Translations under genes and position numbers: made by a program
NCBI RefSeq assembly: GCF_003217355.1
Contig: NZ_QJTK01000004.1
Coordinates: 183,984 to 247,983 of the forward strand
DNA from: Rhodobacter viridis
GTDB taxonomy: Bacteria > Pseudomonadota > Alphaproteobacteria > Rhodobacterales > Rhodobacteraceae
Length of the DNA: 64,000 nucleotides
Reading direction: 5' to 3'
Notes under the pieces: model-generated
Databases searched by the model: none
What the model was told of the DNA's origin: nothing
The model's input: only the letters and a program-made list of their open reading frames with translations
Part shown: in pieces, positions 11,045-20,886 of the stretch
How the letters are laid out: each line of letters starts with the position of its first letter
Numbering within the stretch: the stretch's first letter is position 1

Positions 11045-12982
11045 TTATGCCCGGCCGCGGGTCGGCGCCGCGAATTGGGCCGGATCGATCAGATCCAGCG
11101 CCTCGAAGCGGGTCTTTATCGTCTCGCGCTGCGCCGATGGATAGGCCGAGAGCGGCGGCAGCCCGCCCGCCAGCGCAAAGAGCAGAATGTCGCGCGCGAT
11201 CGGCGCCGCGGCGGCCGAACCGCCGCCGCCATGTTCGACGATCAGCGCGACCGCATATTTCGGCGCATCGAAGGGGGCAAAGCAGATGAAAAGCGCATGG
11301 TCGCGCTGAATCCACGGCACCGCCTTGTTGTTGACGACGGCCGAGCGCACCTGCGAGGTGCCGGTCTTGCCCGCCATCAGCCATTCCTCGGCCACGACTT
11401 TCGAGCCGCCCGCCGTGCCATGCGAGCCGTTCACCACCGCCCACATGCCGCGCCGCGCCACGGCCAGATGCCGCGGATCGATGTCGAGGGCAGAGGCCTC
11501 GGGTGCAGGCACCTCGACCCCGTCGCGCGCACGCACCAGCCGCGGCGCGATGGCCCGGCCCGAGGCCACGCGCGAGGCCATCACCGCCAGTTGCAGCGGC
11601 GAGGCCAGCACATAGCCCTGACCGATCGAGGCGTTGATCGTGTCGCCGATCAGCCAGTCCTTGCCATAGCGCTTCAGCTTCCAGTCCTTGGTCGGCGCAT
11701 TGCCCTCGGCCACAGCCGACATCGGCAGGTCATGCTTGACGCCGATGCCGAGCCGCTTCGCCATCGCCGCGATCGCCTCGATGCCGACGCGCTGCGACAC
11801 CTCGTAATAATAGCTGTCGCAGCTCTGTTCGAGACTGAAGACCGAGTTGACCCGACCGTGGCCGGAGTGCTTCCAGCAGTTGAAGCGGCGCCCGCCGACG
11901 GTGACATAACCCGGGCAATAGACCGTCTCTTCGGGGCCGATGACGCCCGCCTCGAGCGCGGCAAGCAGCGTCACCAGTTTGAAGGTCGACCCGGGCGGAT
12001 AGACCCCCTGCACCGTCTTGTCGGCCAGCGGCCGGTGGTCGTTTTCCATCAGCGCGGTGTAATCCGCGCCCGAGATGCCGCGCACGAACAGGTTCGGATC
12101 GAAGGACGGCGCCGAGGCAATGGCCATGATGTCGCCATTCGTCACGTCCATCACCACGGTCGCGGCGCTTTCGCCCGCCAGTCGCTGCATGGCGAAATTC
12201 TGCAGCCGCGCATCCAGCGTCAGCTGCAGCGCCACGCCCGGATCGCCCTCGCGTCGGCTGAGTTCGCGCATCTCGCGCCCGGCCGAGTTCACCTCGACCC
12301 GGCGTTGCCCGGCCTTGCCGCGCAGCTCGTCTTCCAGCTTCGCCTCGATCCCCGATTTGCCAAGCTGAAAGCGCGGAATGCGCAGCAGCGGATCGGGGTT
12401 TTCGAGTTTCGAGAGGTCGTAATCCGACACCGGCCCGACATAGCCCAGCACATGCGCGAAATCGGCGCCGTGCGGATAGTGTCGCGACAGGCCGACCTCG
12501 GGCGAGATGCCGGGCAGGGCGGGGGTGTTGATCGAGACCGAGCAGAATTGCTCCCAGCTCAGCCGATCGGCGAGGGTGATCGGCGCATTGGCCGGACGGC
12601 GGTCGATTTCTTCCAGCAGGGCCGCCGCTTCCTCATCCGTCATCGGGATCAGGCGGCGCAGCGCGGCCAGTTCGCCCGGCACGTCCTCGGCATCTTCGCG
12701 CGTCATTGTCACGCGGTAATTCTGTTCATTGCCCGCCAGAAGCAGGCCGTTGCGGTCATAGATCAGCCCGCGCGCGGGCGGGATCAGCCGGATCTTGATC
12801 GAGTTGCCATCGGCCAGCATGCGGAATTCGTCCGCGCGCTCCAGTTGCATGTGCCGCATCCGCAGCCCCAGCGCCGCGACGACCGCGACCTGTGCGCCGC
12901 CCAGCATCAGCGTGCGGCGGGTGATCGAGGTGCGGCTGGCCTGAGCATTGGCCTGATTGCGCTGTCTGAGCCCCTTCAGCAT
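11045..12982 (-). CDS. mrdA: Penicillin-binding protein 2 (elongasome transpeptidase)
   Basis: A 645-residue class B PBP that cross-links peptidoglycan at the lateral wall. There is one N-terminal membrane anchor (TLMLGGAQVAVVAALGL). The transpeptidase motifs are SxxK in PPGSTFKLVT, SxD in EQSCDSYYYEV (the PBP2 variant of SxN) and KTG in MAGKTGTSQV. A dimerisation domain fills the N-terminal half. Partner of RodA directly downstream; mreD ends 15 bases upstream. Confidence 0.96.
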   Translation of the reverse strand: MLKGLRQRNQANAQASRTSITRRTLMLGGAQVAVVAALGLRMRHMQLERADEFRMLADGNSIKIRLIPPARGLIYDRNGLLLAGNEQNYRVTMTREDAEDVPGELAALRRLIPMTDEEAAALLEEIDRRPANAPITLADRLSWEQFCSVSINTPALPGISPEVGLSRHYPHGADFAHVLGYVGPVSDYDLSKLENPDPLLRIPRFQLGKSGIEAKLEDELRGKAGQRRVEVNSAGREMRELSRREGDPGVALQLTLDARLQNFAMQRLAGESAATVVMDVTNGDIMAIASAPSFDPNLFVRGISGADYTALMENDHRPLADKTVQGVYPPGSTFKLVTLLAALEAGVIGPEETVYCPGYVTVGGRRFNCWKHSGHGRVNSVFSLEQSCDSYYYEVSQRVGIEAIAAMAKRLGIGVKHDLPMSAVAEGNAPTKDWKLKRYGKDWLIGDTINASIGQGYVLASPLQLAVMASRVASGRAIAPRLVRARDGVEVPAPEASALDIDPRHLAVARRGMWAVVNGSHGTAGGSKVVAEEWLMAGKTGTSQVRSAVVNNKAVPWIQRDHALFICFAPFDAPKYAVALIVEHGGGGSAAAAPIARDILLFALAGGLPPLSAYPSAQRETIKTRFEALDLIDPAQFAAPTRGRA

Positions 12983-12997
12983 CTCAAAGCCTCCCGC

Positions 12998-13537
12998 TCA
13001 CAACGGCCGCCCGAGGTCGTCGACCTCGCCCGGCGCGGCCCGGCGCAGCCCGAAGGCGAGCGCCGACAGGGCCACGACGAAAGGATAGGCGACAAAGGTT
13101 GCCAGCATCCGCAAAAGTTCGCGCCCAAGCGGCGGCTGCTCGACCATGACCAGACCCAGAATGAAGCGATTGGCGATCAGCATGCCGATCATCACCGTGC
13201 CGATCAGCACGGCTTCGAGAACGAAGGGCAGATCGCGCGAGCTTTCCTCGCGCGCACGCAGGAATTCGGTGCCGCCAAGCACGATCAGCGTCCAGAGCCC
13301 GATCGGGCGCCAATACATGAAGTCTTCCAGCAGGAAGGCGGCGACGATCAGCGGCGCGGGCAGATAATCGGGGCGGCGCATCACCCAGGCCAGCGTCAGC
13401 GCCAGCGTCAGATCGGGGCCCGGGAACCCGTCCGAGACCGGGTTGATCGGCAGCATCCGCAGGAACAGGACGACCAGAACGAGGCCGATGTAAAGCGCCG
13501 CATGGATCAGGCGGCGCGAGGTGACCGGGTCAACCAT
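12998..13537 (-). CDS. mreD: Rod-shape-determining protein MreD
   Basis: A small (179-residue) integral membrane protein with five to six hydrophobic helices, part of the MreBCD-RodA-PBP2 elongation machinery. It is recognised mainly by position, size and topology, since MreD sequences diverge strongly. ATG 13537 (MVDPVTSRRL) overlaps the end of mreC by 8 bases. A longer frame upstream lies inside mreC and was not used. Confidence 0.85.
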   Translation of the reverse strand: MVDPVTSRRLIHAALYIGLVLVVLFLRMLPINPVSDGFPGPDLTLALTLAWVMRRPDYLPAPLIVAAFLLEDFMYWRPIGLWTLIVLGGTEFLRAREESSRDLPFVLEAVLIGTVMIGMLIANRFILGLVMVEQPPLGRELLRMLATFVAYPFVVALSALAFGLRRAAPGEVDDLGRPL

Positions 13538-14429
13538 CGTCCCCCTCCGGCGCCGGGGGCGGCAGGGGCTCGACCGCGGGCGGCGGCACCAGCGGGCCGA
13601 CATCGGTGATCTGCTCGGCCGGATGCGAGCGCAGCACGCGCAGGAAATCAAGGCGTTGGTAGTCGGCGGCCAGAAGCACGCGCAGGCGGCGATCCTGCCC
13701 CTGCACGACCTGGCCGACCAGAAGTCCGGCCGGGAACACCCCGCCATCGCCCGAGGTCACGACCCGGTCGCCCGGCCGAACGAGGTCCGGGTTTTCCAGA
13801 AAATCGAGTGGCGGCAGGGTGGAGTTGTCCCCCGCCAGCAGCGCGCGCTGCCCCGCAGGCTGGATCGTCACCGGCACGCGCGAGGCGGTATCGGTCAACA
13901 GCACCACCCGGCTCGTCGTCTTGCCGACGCCCGAAATGCGCCCGACAAGCCCGAGCCCGTCCATCGTCGCCCAGCCATCGACGATGCCATCGCGCGAGCC
14001 GACATTGAGCAGCACCGATTGCCGGAAGGGCGAGCCGCTGTCCGCCAGCACGACGCCCGACACCGAGGTCAGCTTCGGATCCAGCCGCACCTGGTTTTGC
14101 GACAGCAGCTTGGCGTTTTGCTGTTCCAGCTGCACCGCCGCTTCCTTCCACGCCTTCATCTGCTGAAGTTCGCGGCGAAGCTCCTGATTTTGTGCATAGA
14201 TCCGGGCGTAGCTCTGGAAGCCCTCGACCATGCCGAGCGCCTTCGACACCGGCACCATCGCCCAGTCGAAGGTCGGCACGAAGCGGTCGACAAAGGCCGA
14301 GCGCATCCGTTCGACCCGAGGGCCGTCGATACGCCAGAACAGAAAGGAAAGGGCGAGCAGGATCGCCAGCACCGCAATCAGGATGCGGCGCAGCGGTCCG
14401 GCATAGTCCTCGTCGCGGTCTCTCGCCAC
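13530..14429 (-). CDS. mreC: Rod-shape-determining protein MreC
   Basis: A 299-residue bitopic protein with one N-terminal transmembrane helix (about residues 15-35), a coiled coil (residues about 75-110, QELRRELQQMKAWKEAAVQL) and the periplasmic beta-barrel domain (GVVLADSGSPFRQSVLLNVG and GDRVVTSGDGGVFPAGLLVG). It organises PBP2 around MreB filaments. The C-terminus is proline-rich and variable, as is common in alphaproteobacteria. It follows mreB by 36 bases. Confidence 0.94.
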   Translation of the reverse strand: MARDRDEDYAGPLRRILIAVLAILLALSFLFWRIDGPRVERMRSAFVDRFVPTFDWAMVPVSKALGMVEGFQSYARIYAQNQELRRELQQMKAWKEAAVQLEQQNAKLLSQNQVRLDPKLTSVSGVVLADSGSPFRQSVLLNVGSRDGIVDGWATMDGLGLVGRISGVGKTTSRVVLLTDTASRVPVTIQPAGQRALLAGDNSTLPPLDFLENPDLVRPGDRVVTSGDGGVFPAGLLVGQVVQGQDRRLRVLLAADYQRLDFLRVLRSHPAEQITDVGPLVPPPAVEPLPPPAPEGDDG

Positions 14430-14465
14430 GCAAGCCTCCGGTCACGACTGAAACTGGGCGGGGCC

Positions 14466-15635
<1,170 letters not shown>

Positions 15636-15779
15636 CTAACAATAATCCAATTTTTCAGCGGTTTGAGGTCAGGATTTAGCCCCTGGAATAGCACAAATCG
15701 AACATTTCACGAATCCGTCAGAAAAACTCATGGTGCCGCTTCTTCTTGGCGCAAATACGCTCTTCGCGACATCGAAAGA

Positions 15780-15805
15780 GGCGCCCCCATGCAGATGGGA
15801 GCGCC
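15780..15805 (-). terminator. Probable Rho-independent terminator of leuA
   Basis: GGCGCCCCCAT (15780-15790) and ATGGGAGCGCC (15795-15805) pair around a 4-base loop with a single mismatch, nine bases after the leuA stop. On the minus strand the stem is followed by TCTTTC. It also separates leuA from the mreB promoter region. Confidence 0.65.
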
Positions 15806-15813
15806 CCGAAAGC

Positions 15814-17373
15814 TCAGAGCTTGTAGCTCACCGACTTCACATCGGCATCCGGCGCGGTCTTCTGGCTGCGCACGCGCAGACGGTTCAGCGCGCCGACATA
15901 GGCCTTGACCGAGGCGAGGATGGTGTCGGTATCGGCGGCCGAGCCGGTGACGATGCGGCCGTCCTCGGCAAGGCGCACCGAAACGGTCGCCTGCGCGTCG
16001 GTGCCCTCGGTCACGGCATGGACCTGATAGATCTTCAGCTCGGCCTTGGTCGGATAGATCGCCTGCACCGCCTTGAAGCAGGCGTCGACCGGACCATCGC
16101 CCGCGCATTTCGCCGTCTTTTCAACGCCATCGACGAGCATCTTCAACTCGGCTTCCTGCCCGTCGCTGCCGCAGATCACCCGCAGCCATTTCACCTGCAG
16201 GAAGTCGTGATCGGTGTTTGCCGTGCTGTCGGTCAGAAGCGCGATCAGGTCGTCGTCATAGACTTCCTTCTTGCGGTCGGCCAAGGCCTTGAAGCGCACG
16301 AACACGTCGTTGAGCTGGTTGTCGGCCAGTTCGAACCCCAGATCGCGCATCTTCGTGCGCAGCGCGGCACGGCCCGAGTGCTTGCCCATCGCGATGTTGG
16401 TTTCGGTCAGGCCGATATCGGCCGGGCGCATGATCTCGAAGGTCTCGACGTTCTTCAGCACGCCATCCTGATGGATGCCCGATTCATGCAGGAAGGCGTT
16501 CTTGCCGACGACGGCCTTGTTGAACTGCACCGGAAAACCCGAGACCTGCGCGACGCGGCGGCTCAGATGCATGATCTTCGTGGTGTCGATCGCGGTGGTG
16601 AAGGGCATCAGATCCTTGCGGACCTTGATCGCCATCACGACTTCCTCAAGCGCGGTGTTGCCCGCGCGCTCGCCCAGACCGTTGATCGTGCATTCGATCT
16701 GCCGTGCACCGGCCGAGACCGCGGCCAGCGCGTTCGCCGTCGCCATGCCAAGGTCGTTGTGGCAGTGCGTGGCGAAGATCACCTCGTCGGCGCCCGGCAC
16801 CTTTTCCAGAAGCATCGCGATGATGTCCGAGGATTCCGAGGGCAGGGTGTAGCCCACGGTGTCGGGGATGTTGATCGTGGTCGCGCCCGCCTTGATCGCG
16901 CATTCGACGACGCGGCAGAGGTAATCGCGCTCGGTGCGGATCGCGTCCATCGCCGACCATTGCACGTCTTCGCACAGGTTGCGCGCATGGGCGACGGTGT
17001 CCTGAATGCGCTCGAGCATCTCCTCGGTGCCGAGGTTGGTGATGCCGCGGTGCAGGGGCGAGGTGCCGATGAAGGTGTGGATGCGCGGCCGGGCGGCGTG
17101 TTTCACCGCCTCCCAGCAGCGGTCGATGTCCTTGTAATTGGCGCGCGAAAGCCCGGCGATCACCGAGTTCTTCGAGGCTTTGGCAATCGCCGAAACGGCT
17201 TCGAAATCGCCTTCCGAGGCGATCGGGAAGCCGGCTTCGATGATGTCGACGCCCATTTCGTCGAGCAGCATGGCGATTTCCAGCTTCTCGTCATGGGTCA
17301 TGGTGGCGCCGGGCGATTGCTCGCCGTCACGCAGGGTGGTGTCGAAAATCAGAACGCGGGATTTGTCGGTCAT
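15814..17373 (-). CDS. leuA: 2-isopropylmalate synthase
   Basis: A 519-residue enzyme that condenses acetyl-CoA with 2-oxoisovalerate, the committed step of leucine synthesis. It has the catalytic start TTLRDGEQSPGATM, the metal-binding HCHNDLGMATANALAAV, the GLGERAGNTALEEVVMA segment and a complete C-terminal leucine-binding (LeuA dimer) domain, so feedback inhibition is expected. A leucine-rich leader peptide with a hairpin lies upstream, which points to attenuation control. Confidence 0.96.
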   Translation of the reverse strand: MTDKSRVLIFDTTLRDGEQSPGATMTHDEKLEIAMLLDEMGVDIIEAGFPIASEGDFEAVSAIAKASKNSVIAGLSRANYKDIDRCWEAVKHAARPRIHTFIGTSPLHRGITNLGTEEMLERIQDTVAHARNLCEDVQWSAMDAIRTERDYLCRVVECAIKAGATTINIPDTVGYTLPSESSDIIAMLLEKVPGADEVIFATHCHNDLGMATANALAAVSAGARQIECTINGLGERAGNTALEEVVMAIKVRKDLMPFTTAIDTTKIMHLSRRVAQVSGFPVQFNKAVVGKNAFLHESGIHQDGVLKNVETFEIMRPADIGLTETNIAMGKHSGRAALRTKMRDLGFELADNQLNDVFVRFKALADRKKEVYDDDLIALLTDSTANTDHDFLQVKWLRVICGSDGQEAELKMLVDGVEKTAKCAGDGPVDACFKAVQAIYPTKAELKIYQVHAVTEGTDAQATVSVRLAEDGRIVTGSAADTDTILASVKAYVGALNRLRVRSQKTAPDADVKSVSYKL

Positions 17374-17468
17374 GGTCTGGGCCTGAACTGTGGGATGTCG
17401 GTTTCTTAGCGTTGCGGGCTCCCGAATGCCAGCGTCTCGCCTGGTCCTTCGGGGGGTGGGCGCTGATA

Positions 17469-17504
17469 CCTCCGAGCGGTCGCGCCCTTGGGCACGCTCA
17501 GAGG
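17469..17504 (-). promoter_or_regulatory. Attenuation hairpin at the end of the leuA leader peptide
   Basis: On the minus strand CCTCTGAGCG (17504-17495) pairs with CGCTCGGAGG (17478-17469), a 10-bp stem with one U-G pair, enclosing a smaller GCCC/GGGC hairpin. The 5' arm contains the last leucine codon and stop of the leader peptide, so a ribosome stalled on or released from the Leu codons would change folding. A classical T-run terminator further down was not clear, so the competing structure is inferred. Confidence 0.55.
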
Positions 17505-17590
17505 CTGCTAAGAAGAAGGAGACCGCGCACGGAGAGAAGGGGGGCGAAAGCCCCGCGCATGCCGAACGAACTGATGGTGTTCCGTGCCAT
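17498..17590 (-). CDS. leuL: leuA leader peptide (attenuator)
   Basis: A 30-codon frame from ATG 17590, or 20 codons from an inner ATG at 17560, ends with GLLLLSSL and a stop about 120 bases before leuA. Four consecutive leucine codons (CTC CTT CTT CTT) and a further Leu codon just before the stop are the hallmark of leucine attenuation leaders. The stop codon is built into the 5' arm of a strong hairpin. Neither ATG has a strong ribosome binding site, so the exact start is uncertain. The gene order kinase-leader-leuA on one strand places the leader in the untranslated region of the leuA mRNA. Confidence 0.65.
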   Translation of the reverse strand: MARNTISSFGMRGAFAPLLSVRGLLLLSSL

Positions 17591-17657
17591 GCGGCGGACT
17601 ATGGCGGGGCCGCGGGGAAATGAAAAGCCCGAAAATGCGCGGCGGGGGGCCGCAGGC

Positions 17658-19112
17658 TCAGGCCTGCGAGGTGCGCAGGCCCGGTACCGTCCGGGACGCG
17701 CCCGATTGCGGCCGGTTCTGTGTCTGCGACGGCGGCATTTCCGAGGGCTGCGCATCTTGCGCGGTGTCGTTCCAGATTTCTTCGGTCGGGGCGATCGGCA
17801 GCAGCAGATGCATCGCCGTGCCCTCGGGCGAGCTGTCGATGGTCAGAAGCCCGCCGGATTGACGCGCGAAGCCATCGACCATGCTCAGGCCAAGTCCCGA
17901 GCCTTGCCCCACCGCCTTGGTGGTGAAGAAGGGTTCGGTGACGCGCCGGATGATCTCGGGCGGGATGCCGGTGCCGGTATCGGCCACCGTCACCTCGGCA
18001 TAATCGCCCGCGTTCAGCACTGTGCCATCGGGCTGCGCATCGTCGGTGAACAGATGCACGGGGCGCGCCGAAACCGTCAGCGTGCCGCCATTCGGCATTG
18101 CGTCGCGGGCGTTGACGACCAGATTGACCAGAGCCGTGATGAACTGGTTTTCGTCGAGCGCGACCCAGAGCGGGGTGTTCGGCGCCTCGAAATCCTGGGT
18201 GATCGAGGCGGGCAGAAGCCGCCGTGTCAGCAGTTGCAGTTGCTCGAGCAGGGTGCTGACATCGCGGCGGGCAATCTGCATCGGCGTGCGCCGGGCATAG
18301 GCCAGAAGCTGCTTCACCAGCTCCGCCGCGCGCAGCGCTGCCGTCTTCGCTTCGGTCACCGCGTTGAGCCGTTCGGCATCAGTGTCCATCGCATCGTAAA
18401 GATCGAGATTGCCGATCACCGCGGTCAGGATGTTGTTGAAATCATGGGCAACCCCGCCCGCAAGCTGACCGATCGCCTCCATCTTCTGCGCCTGAACCGA
18501 GCGCAGGGCGGCGCGTTCCGCCTCGATCCGGACGCGGCGATGGGCGAGCATGGTGAGCGTGAAATAGACATGCAGCCCGACGGCGGCGAGCATCGTGCCG
18601 ATGATCGCGCCCGGGTGATTGACTTGCTGGATGGTGCGGAAAACGACCCAGGCTATGGCGCAGCCGATCACGAAGATTTCGCCCAGCATGATCGTCAGCA
18701 CGCGGTCCGATCGGTAGATCAGGAAGACCAGCATCGCCCCGATTCCCGCCGCGCCACCGACCCGCAAGGCCGGATCGGCCGAGGTGATCAGTTCCGCTGG
18801 CAGCCATATGAAGGCGGCGACCAGGTACCAGAACATCGCCCCGGCAATCATCACCTCGCGCCGAGAGCAGGTCTCGCCGCGGGTGCGCAGGAACAGGAAA
18901 TGCACCGCATGGCCCAGCACCTGGGCAGCCATCCACCACAGCGTCAGGGTGGTGTCGATGTAGTAATGCAACACCACGCCCACGGTGAAGATGATGCCGA
19001 AGCGGAACAGGGCGTCGAGATGACGCCCGTATTCGAGATCGAACAGCCGGTCGATTTCCTTGCGACAGTCGATGCCATCAATGTCGGACTGCTGACTTGC
19101 CAACGCACCCAC
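17658..19112 (-). CDS. Membrane-bound orphan sensor histidine kinase
   Basis: A 484-residue kinase. The N-terminal 195 residues contain about six hydrophobic helices and no recognisable periplasmic sensor domain, so the signal is probably sensed in or near the membrane. The H-box GGVAHDFNNILT has its phospho-accepting histidine at 223; N-box (NLVVNARDAMPNGG), G1 (DTGTGIPPE), F (EPFFTTK) and G2 (GSGLGLSMVDGFARQSGG) motifs are complete. The H-box type (HDFNN) matches the HWE/HisKA_4-like kinases that often work as hybrids, but no receiver domain or response regulator lies nearby. Its partner is unknown. Confidence 0.85.
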   Translation of the reverse strand: MGALASQQSDIDGIDCRKEIDRLFDLEYGRHLDALFRFGIIFTVGVVLHYYIDTTLTLWWMAAQVLGHAVHFLFLRTRGETCSRREVMIAGAMFWYLVAAFIWLPAELITSADPALRVGGAAGIGAMLVFLIYRSDRVLTIMLGEIFVIGCAIAWVVFRTIQQVNHPGAIIGTMLAAVGLHVYFTLTMLAHRRVRIEAERAALRSVQAQKMEAIGQLAGGVAHDFNNILTAVIGNLDLYDAMDTDAERLNAVTEAKTAALRAAELVKQLLAYARRTPMQIARRDVSTLLEQLQLLTRRLLPASITQDFEAPNTPLWVALDENQFITALVNLVVNARDAMPNGGTLTVSARPVHLFTDDAQPDGTVLNAGDYAEVTVADTGTGIPPEIIRRVTEPFFTTKAVGQGSGLGLSMVDGFARQSGGLLTIDSSPEGTAMHLLLPIAPTEEIWNDTAQDAQPSEMPPSQTQNRPQSGASRTVPGLRTSQA

Positions 19113-19291
19113 CTGACCCGATTGTTCCGGGCTGCCCCGCGCGGACAGGCCACACCGACCGAGTCCCCTTAACTCACGAATACCGCAGCTTTCCCTACCG
19201 ATTTCTTACCATAGGATCACAAACGCGTCGGCGATACCACTTCCGACAGATTTTCCGGGCGAAAGCGCCGCAGCCTTGCCGAAGGGTCAGG

Positions 19292-20734
19292 TCACTCGAC
19301 AGGGGCGGGCGCGGGCGTGGGCGCGGGGGGCAGCGGCTCGGCCGGTTGCGCCAGCCGATCATCCGCCCAGGTGCCGCCCGCCACCTTGCCCGAGGCATAG
19401 CGCATCACCCCCGTGCCCTGGCGCCGCCCATGCACGAAATTGCCCTCGTAGACATCGCCATTGGCATAGGTGGCCTTGCCCGGTCCGTCGATCTCGCCCT
19501 CGCGCCACTGGCCCTCGTAGGTGAAGCCGTCGGGCATGACGAGCTTGCCCTGACCCGAGCGCTGCCCGGCCTCGAAGCCGCCCTCGTAGACGGTGCCATC
19601 GGGATGGGTGGCCTTGCCCTGGCCCTGACGGGTGCCGTCGGCCCAGTCGCCCTCGTAGACATAGCCGTCGGGGTAGGTCATCTTGCCCTTGCCATGCTGC
19701 CGGGCGGCCAGAAATTCGCCTTCATAAACAAGGCCGTTGGCGTAACGTGCCACGCCGCGGCCGGCGATGCTGCCCGCCAGCCAGCCGCCGTCATAGGTGG
19801 CGCCGTCGGGATAGGTGATCTTGCCCAGACCCTCGGGCATGTCATTCCGGAAATCGCCCTCGTAGACCGAGCCATCGGGGAATTTCGCCCGGCCCTTGCC
19901 TTCGATCCGGCCCTCGACCCAGCCGCCGGAATAGTCGTAGCCGTCCGCGCCGTGGAAGCGGCCCTGACCCTGCGGCTTGTCGGCGAAAAAATCGCCGTCA
20001 TAGACATCGCCATTGGCATAGGCGACATGGCCCTTGCCCTGCCGCTTGCCCGCCACCATCTGGCCCTCGTAGCGATCGCCATTGGGCTGGATCAGCACGC
20101 CCTGACCCTCCATCTGGCCGCCTTTCCAGTCGCCCTCGTAGGTGACGCCGGTCTTCAGGACGAGCTTGCCCTTGCCCTCGCGCTGGCCCTTGACCATGTT
20201 GCCGTCATAGGTGGCGCCATCGGGATAGGTGATCTTGCCCGTGCCCTGTTTCATCCCCTGCACCCAGCCGCCTTCGTAGCGGTAGCCATCGGCGCCGGTC
20301 AGCACACCTGCGCCGTCATGCAGCGCATTGGTGAAGGTGCCCTCATAGCGCGTGCCGTTCGCGTAATGCGCGACGCCCTTGCCGGTGATCTGCCCCGCGA
20401 CCCAGTCGCCCTCGTAGGTGCCGCCATCGGCAAAGGTGATCTTGCCACGGCCATCGGGTTTGCCGCGGGCGAAATGGCCTTCGTAGATCGAGCCGTCGGG
20501 AAATCGGGCGCGGCCTTGTCCGGCGATTTCACCCGCTTTCCACGCGCCCTCGTATTCATAGCCCGAGGGCAGGCGATATTTGCCGGTGCCGTCCTGCTTG
20601 CCGTCCTTGAACGTGCCCTCGTAGATGCCGCCGTCCTCGTATTGCTTCGAGACGACCTCCTGCGCCTGCGCCGCTGCCCCGGTCAGCACCAGCGCCGCCG
20701 CCAGTGTCAGTCTCCGTCTGCCTGCCTGCCCCAT
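19292..20734 (-). CDS. Exported MORN-repeat protein
   Basis: A 480-residue protein with an N-terminal signal peptide (RRRLTLAAALVLTGAAAQAQ) and then 18 clear plus one degenerate MORN repeats of 23 residues (pattern YxGxFxxGxxxGxGxxxxPDG). It ends with a proline-rich tail. MORN repeats form elongated beta-sheet rods that bind membranes or partner proteins; the role here is unknown. ATG 20734 (MGQAGRRRLT) was preferred over an ATG twelve codons upstream because AGGGGAAG precedes it. It stands alone between the kinase and nadE, divergent from nadE. Confidence 0.85.
   Translation of the reverse strand: MGQAGRRRLTLAAALVLTGAAAQAQEVVSKQYEDGGIYEGTFKDGKQDGTGKYRLPSGYEYEGAWKAGEIAGQGRARFPDGSIYEGHFARGKPDGRGKITFADGGTYEGDWVAGQITGKGVAHYANGTRYEGTFTNALHDGAGVLTGADGYRYEGGWVQGMKQGTGKITYPDGATYDGNMVKGQREGKGKLVLKTGVTYEGDWKGGQMEGQGVLIQPNGDRYEGQMVAGKRQGKGHVAYANGDVYDGDFFADKPQGQGRFHGADGYDYSGGWVEGRIEGKGRAKFPDGSVYEGDFRNDMPEGLGKITYPDGATYDGGWLAGSIAGRGVARYANGLVYEGEFLAARQHGKGKMTYPDGYVYEGDWADGTRQGQGKATHPDGTVYEGGFEAGQRSGQGKLVMPDGFTYEGQWREGEIDGPGKATYANGDVYEGNFVHGRRQGTGVMRYASGKVAGGTWADDRLAQPAEPLPPAPTPAPAPVE
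19328..20641 (-). repeat. 69-bp tandem coding repeat (MORN units)
   Basis: Nineteen head-to-tail 69-bp units encode the MORN repeats. Individual units differ at many third positions and residues, so they are old and diverged rather than recently expanded, but short identical stretches (for example the codons for TYPDGATYDG, present twice) could support recombination. Confidence 0.85.
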
Positions 20735-20886
20735 GCGCTTCCCCTGACTCGGACTGTCTGAACGGGGCAAACCTACTGGCGCGCAAAATGCGTGACAAGC
20801 GCCGAGCGGTTCACGGCTTTTCGCGCCCGGGTGCTTTTCCCCGCCCGCCCTTGGCGTTACATCAGGGACAACAGACAGGATCCAGC

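Noticed and set aside
11075..13609. 844-codon plus-strand open frame antisense to mrdA/mreD
   Set aside because: Shadow frame of GC-rich coding DNA; both minus-strand genes have complete family motifs.
19328..20641. Regularly spaced repeats that might be taken for a CRISPR-like array
   Set aside because: The 69-bp units have no constant repeat/variable spacer pattern and encode MORN repeats in frame; no cas genes are present.
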